From Hymenobacter canadensis (GTDB lineage: Bacteria; Bacteroidota; Bacteroidia; Cytophagales; Hymenobacteraceae), in NCBI RefSeq assembly GCF_027359925.1, contig NZ_CP114767.1, positions 3,162,001 through 3,226,000 on the forward strand: a stretch of 64,000 bases of DNA, read 5' to 3'. Numbering within the stretch: the first letter of the stretch is position 1; each line of letters begins with the position of its first letter. Shown here one piece after another: positions 62,201 through 64,000 of this stretch. The position numbers were made by a program, and so were the translations under genes. Under the pieces are notes generated by a model. That model saw only the letters and a program-made list of their open reading frames with translations. It was not told where the DNA came from and did no database searches.

Positions 62201-62549
62201 GGATGATGCCGCTGTCCATGGGCTCGTAGGCAATGCGCAGCGGGTCGAGGAGCACATGCAGCACCTCGCTCAGCGGCTGCCCGCTGGCTTCAATGGATAC
62301 GCGGCGCCCGGCCTGAATCAGCTGGCGGCTGTACTGAAACCGGAAGTCGGTCTGGCGCTCGATCTTGCTGAGCACCGCGGCCACGGTTTCGCCGCTGGCC
62401 TGCAACGAAATGGGCTGGTTGAGGGAGGGCTGGGCCGCGGAAGGATGGGCGGCGGCCATGCCGCTGAGCAGCGTCAGGCACAGTGGCTGCAGCAGCGCCG
62501 CCCGCTTCAGGTCACGGACGGTGCGGGGAAATGGTAGGCGTGGGTTCAT
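59277..62549 (-). CDS. SusC/RagA TonB-dependent receptor with N-terminal STN signalling domain (PUL 2)
   Basis: The 1090-residue receptor has a signal peptide, an STN domain (about 47-117, VAAVLSKIERQTDFRFQYS, LSEVLHVLLDPLRIAYE), a carboxypeptidase-like domain (about 124-200), the ALSEVVVVGYGTQRK segment, plug and beta-barrel ending GLNVNF. STN domains contact FecR-type anti-sigma factors, and fecR is the next gene upstream; ligand uptake would thus signal inward to an ECF sigma factor. The ATG at 62549 (MNPRLPFP) is preferred over the upstream open frame to 62642. Confidence 0.96.
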   Translation of the reverse strand: MNPRLPFPRTVRDLKRAALLQPLCLTLLSGMAAAHPSAAQPSLNQPISLQASGETVAAVLSKIERQTDFRFQYSRQLIQAGRRVSIEASGQPLSEVLHVLLDPLRIAYEPMDSGIILKPAAAADVPVTGRVLDEKGAGLPGVNVVVKGTSNGTQTDPDGRYTITAPDTGTLVFSFIGYTSQEVAVGGRTTVDVNLAPDATALSEVVVVGYGTQRKTDLTGAVARVESAEIVNQPVQTPTQALQGKTSGVQIISDGAPNSQPRVRIRGTGTLLAGAEPLYVVDGVQTTDIRNLSNADIETIDVLKDASASAIYGVRGANGVIIVTTKKGKQGKPVLSYNNTVGFKQAANLVEMADAAQYTSYLRDTSPTTTIPDNPADTDWYDQVLRRATYQNHNLAVSGANESVRYYFSGNILQDDGLAIQNKFSRLTVRSNTDFTISPKFSVNSQASFSRANTRDVNFAAAYQDAYRAAPVITAKEGGRYGNTSAFGNVGNPLLDIEKNNNRSYENRLQGNVGVNFIPIEGLTLRSAINLDLNYDNRRVYDYQYLNDEVTFLRAGGNQRNQQSTLNVTQINRTRYLWENTATYQRTFADKHALTLLAGTVTEEGNTNSLSGQRRNVPEDPSQWYLSTGDPNTSVNGSPDLNKDRRLSFLGRINYAFADKYLFTTNLRYDGTSRFNSSQRWGLFPSVGLGWILTEEGFLKDQSVLSFLKLRASFGQLGNDQIDPTAYITTAETNIPYVFNGQPVLGAVINQIKDRDVRWEVTTEYDAAVEFALLDNHLSGELTYYSKKTTDALIPVNIPALFGDPNNQYITNAADISNKGVEASLTWRNTVGEKLSYNFGVNATFNKNRIENLNGGQALFGGANNVTRSDNGVAAGSFYVLDAVGVFQSQAEIDAYPRYTFFTPRPGDLKYADSNGDGTVDLRDRIYAGSYQPPMYFGINGGLTYSGLDFSFVFSGNMNNDVYNRKKQATGQNTDNIEADFANSRWTATNPSQSDPFAIRNNTPNSTYFIESGSYIRLNNLVLGYTLPGDLTKRAFISSLRIYATAQNLLTITNYSGFTPELPGGPLDSGIEATTYPTSRTLALGLNVNF

Positions 62550-62726
62550 GCGAAAGTGGGAATTTGGGAAGCGTGTTCCCGGTGGCGGGCAAAGTTTCGC
62601 GGGCAGGGGCCGGCGGTGCAGGCCCGGTCGGCAGGGCGGCATTGGGCGGGCAAAGGCGGAGGAACGGCGGGATTATCGGGCCATAGGCAATGCGGGGGCG
62701 GGTGGTAGGAAAAGGGTAGTCAGGCG

Positions 62727-63767
62727 CTAGGGATTCTGGCAGCCGGGACTACGAAACTCGATGCGCGCGTCTTGCTGGGAGTAGCTGGCGCCCAGCACCT
62801 GGCACAGCACATCCAGCTTGCCGTAGAGCGACTGGCGCTGCAGATTCAGGGTCACGGTGCAGCCGGCCAGCGCGGCGGCGTCGTAGCGGATATCCACGCC
62901 GTAGGCGGTGCCCAGCGCGGCCAGCACGTCGGCCACGGGCTGGTCATCGAACACGAAAAATTGCGGCTGCAGCACCACCGGCTCAGGCACCAGTTCGCGG
63001 TGCAGCGGCTGCTGGCCCGCCGCGTACACGGCCTGCTGGTTGGGCACTACCGTCACACTGCCCTTGCTGGCCAAGGCCAGCATCCGGCGCGGCGTCACAC
63101 TCACCCGTCCAGTGCTCACTTTCACTAACTCCTGCGGCTGCCCGGCGTAGGCACGCACCCGGAAGCTGGTGCCCAGCACGGTGGTCACCAACTGCTCGGT
63201 ATAGACCTGAAACGGATGGGCCGCATCGGGTCGGACGTGGAAGAAGGCTTCGCCCACCAGCCGCACTTGGCGTTGGCCGCCCCCAAACTGCGTGGGGTAG
63301 CGCAGAGAGCTGGCCGGGGCCAGCACTACGGTGCTGCTGTCGGGTAACGTGAGTGGCAAGTGCTGGCGGCCCGAGTTACGGAGGGTGCGCCAGGCACCAG
63401 CCGGGGCCGGCCGGGTGGTGGCAGCCGGAGCAGTGGCTACGTCGGCGGGGGTGGGGCGGCCGGCTACGTACCAGGCACCCAGCCCCAGGCCGGCGGCCAA
63501 TGTGGCCGCGGCAGCCCAGTGGCTGGCGGCGGGCCAGGCCCGGAAGCCGCCCGGTGCAGGCGCGGGAGCGGCGGCCGGGGCAATAGTGCCGGCGGTAATC
63601 CGGTGCCAAAGCTCGGTGCGCAGGGCTTCCCGCTCGTCGGTGGTCATGAGCAGCGGCGGGTCTTGCCGCAGGGTGTCGTACCACGTCTCCACCTGCTGCT
63701 GCTCCTCGGGCGTGCACTGGCCGGCCTGGTAGCGGCGGAGCAGAGTTTGCAGGTCGGCCTGGTTCAT
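62727..63767 (-). CDS. FecR-family anti-sigma factor (PUL 2)
   Basis: The 346-residue protein has a cytoplasmic anti-sigma N-terminus (about 1-60, LQTLLRRYQAGQCTPEEQQQ), a membrane helix (about 85-105, ASHWAAAATLAAGLGLGAWYV), and a periplasmic FecR domain (about 125-230, LPDSSTVVLAPASSLRYP, RQVRLVGEAFFHV, VTTVLGTSFRVRAY) plus a C-terminal DUF4974-like domain (FFVFDDQPVADVLAALGTAYGVDIRYD). It relays the SusC STN signal to an ECF sigma factor, which would be encoded beyond the right edge. The start ATG at 63767 is preferred to the upstream TTG. Confidence 0.95.
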   Translation of the reverse strand: MNQADLQTLLRRYQAGQCTPEEQQQVETWYDTLRQDPPLLMTTDEREALRTELWHRITAGTIAPAAAPAPAPGGFRAWPAASHWAAAATLAAGLGLGAWYVAGRPTPADVATAPAATTRPAPAGAWRTLRNSGRQHLPLTLPDSSTVVLAPASSLRYPTQFGGGQRQVRLVGEAFFHVRPDAAHPFQVYTEQLVTTVLGTSFRVRAYAGQPQELVKVSTGRVSVTPRRMLALASKGSVTVVPNQQAVYAAGQQPLHRELVPEPVVLQPQFFVFDDQPVADVLAALGTAYGVDIRYDAAALAGCTVTLNLQRQSLYGKLDVLCQVLGASYSQQDARIEFRSPGCQNP

Positions 63768-63826
63768 GGAGCGGGTGCTATCGAACTCAAAACCGACCAA
63801 TGCGGGCGGTATAAGTGCAGACGACC

Positions 63827-63895
63827 AGCCTGGCCGGCATCCCTAGCCGGGGTCTGAAAAAAATTATCGACAACGTCGCAGATGCCGGCCAGGCT
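63827..63895. other. Inverted repeat with flanking A/T runs upstream of fecR
   Basis: AGCCTGGCCGGCATC (63827-63841) and GATGCCGGCCAGGCT (63881-63895) are perfect 15-bp complements; the loop contains an A-run and TTTTTT follows at 63902. The region 63768-64000 shows no gene on either strand. On the minus strand the structure lies between the expected sigma factor gene and fecR and could act as a leaky terminator. Confidence 0.6.
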
Positions 63896-64000
63896 GTAGG
63901 CTTTTTTCAGCCGTGAGGCCGGTCGCGAAGCTTGCAGTCAGGTGGTTGCGGGTCTAACGGGGCAGACACGCGACACTTCGCGGCGTGTCGTTGAACGGCC

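Noticed and set aside
60219..62537. A 772-codon plus-strand open frame opposite the PUL 2 susC
   Set aside because: It is antisense to a clear SusC gene with full domain content and shows no family motif; long antisense frames are usual in GC-rich genomes.
63768..64000. C-terminal end of an ECF sigma factor in the last 230 bases
   Set aside because: All three minus-strand frames were read; none shows region 4 helix-turn-helix residues before a stop.

Overview
The window looks like chromosomal DNA of a Bacteroidota bacterium, most likely a Hymenobacter-like member of the Cytophagales. The evidence is GC-rich coding sequence, two SusC/SusD pairs, a protein with a type IX secretion (T9SS) sorting domain, BshC, promoters of the Bacteroidota TAnnTTTG type, the rpmB/rpmG/DUF4295/ftsY/rimO neighbourhood, and families seen mainly in this phylum (DUF1599, BT_3928-like, DUF3891, GDYXXLXY). 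No rRNA, tRNA, CRISPR array, insertion sequence or prophage was recognised.

Layout. Bases 1-15810 are a polysaccharide utilisation locus (PUL 1): a divergent LacI-type regulator (cut by the window edge) with an operator-like palindrome, SusC, SusD, a GH2 enzyme, an agarase-like TIM-barrel hydrolase, a CE6-like acetylesterase, a GH10 xylanase, a GH3 beta-glycosidase, a fructuronate-reductase-like SDR and mannonate dehydratase (uxuA). Together these suggest breakdown of an acetylated, uronate-bearing xylan-type glycan, followed by uronate catabolism. Bases 15978-53712 are mixed core and accessory genes: a T9SS-secreted protein, fatty acid hydroxylase, aroK, an orphan Dpp-type permease, folP-cdaA, kbl and a threonine dehydrogenase (threonine to glycine), patatin, YihY, rlmN, mnmD, a DUF2157/GDYXXLXY/membrane-protein operon, two ExbD paralogues, 5-formyl-THF cyclo-ligase, bshC, rimO, ftsY, DUF4295, rpmG, an aminopeptidase P, rpmB and ornithine aminotransferase. 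Bases 53737-63767 (all minus strand) are a second PUL (PUL 2): FecR anti-sigma factor, SusC with an N-terminal STN signalling domain, SusD, a GH144-like glucanase and a GH3 beta-glucosidase. This set fits beta-1,2-glucan use under ECF-sigma/FecR control; the sigma factor should lie just beyond the right edge.

The most striking non-coding feature is a dense set of long imperfect palindromes (about 85-180 bp) between genes. At least eleven belong to one family with arms resembling GTCATnCTGAGCG...GAAGCATCTC. Ten of the eleven lie within about 50 nt downstream of a stop codon, so they are positioned like 3'-UTR structures. In two places the palindrome runs into the 5' end of a gene and creates artificial or real N-terminal extensions. 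A second protein-level oddity is an ExbD paralogue that has lost the normally essential membrane aspartate.
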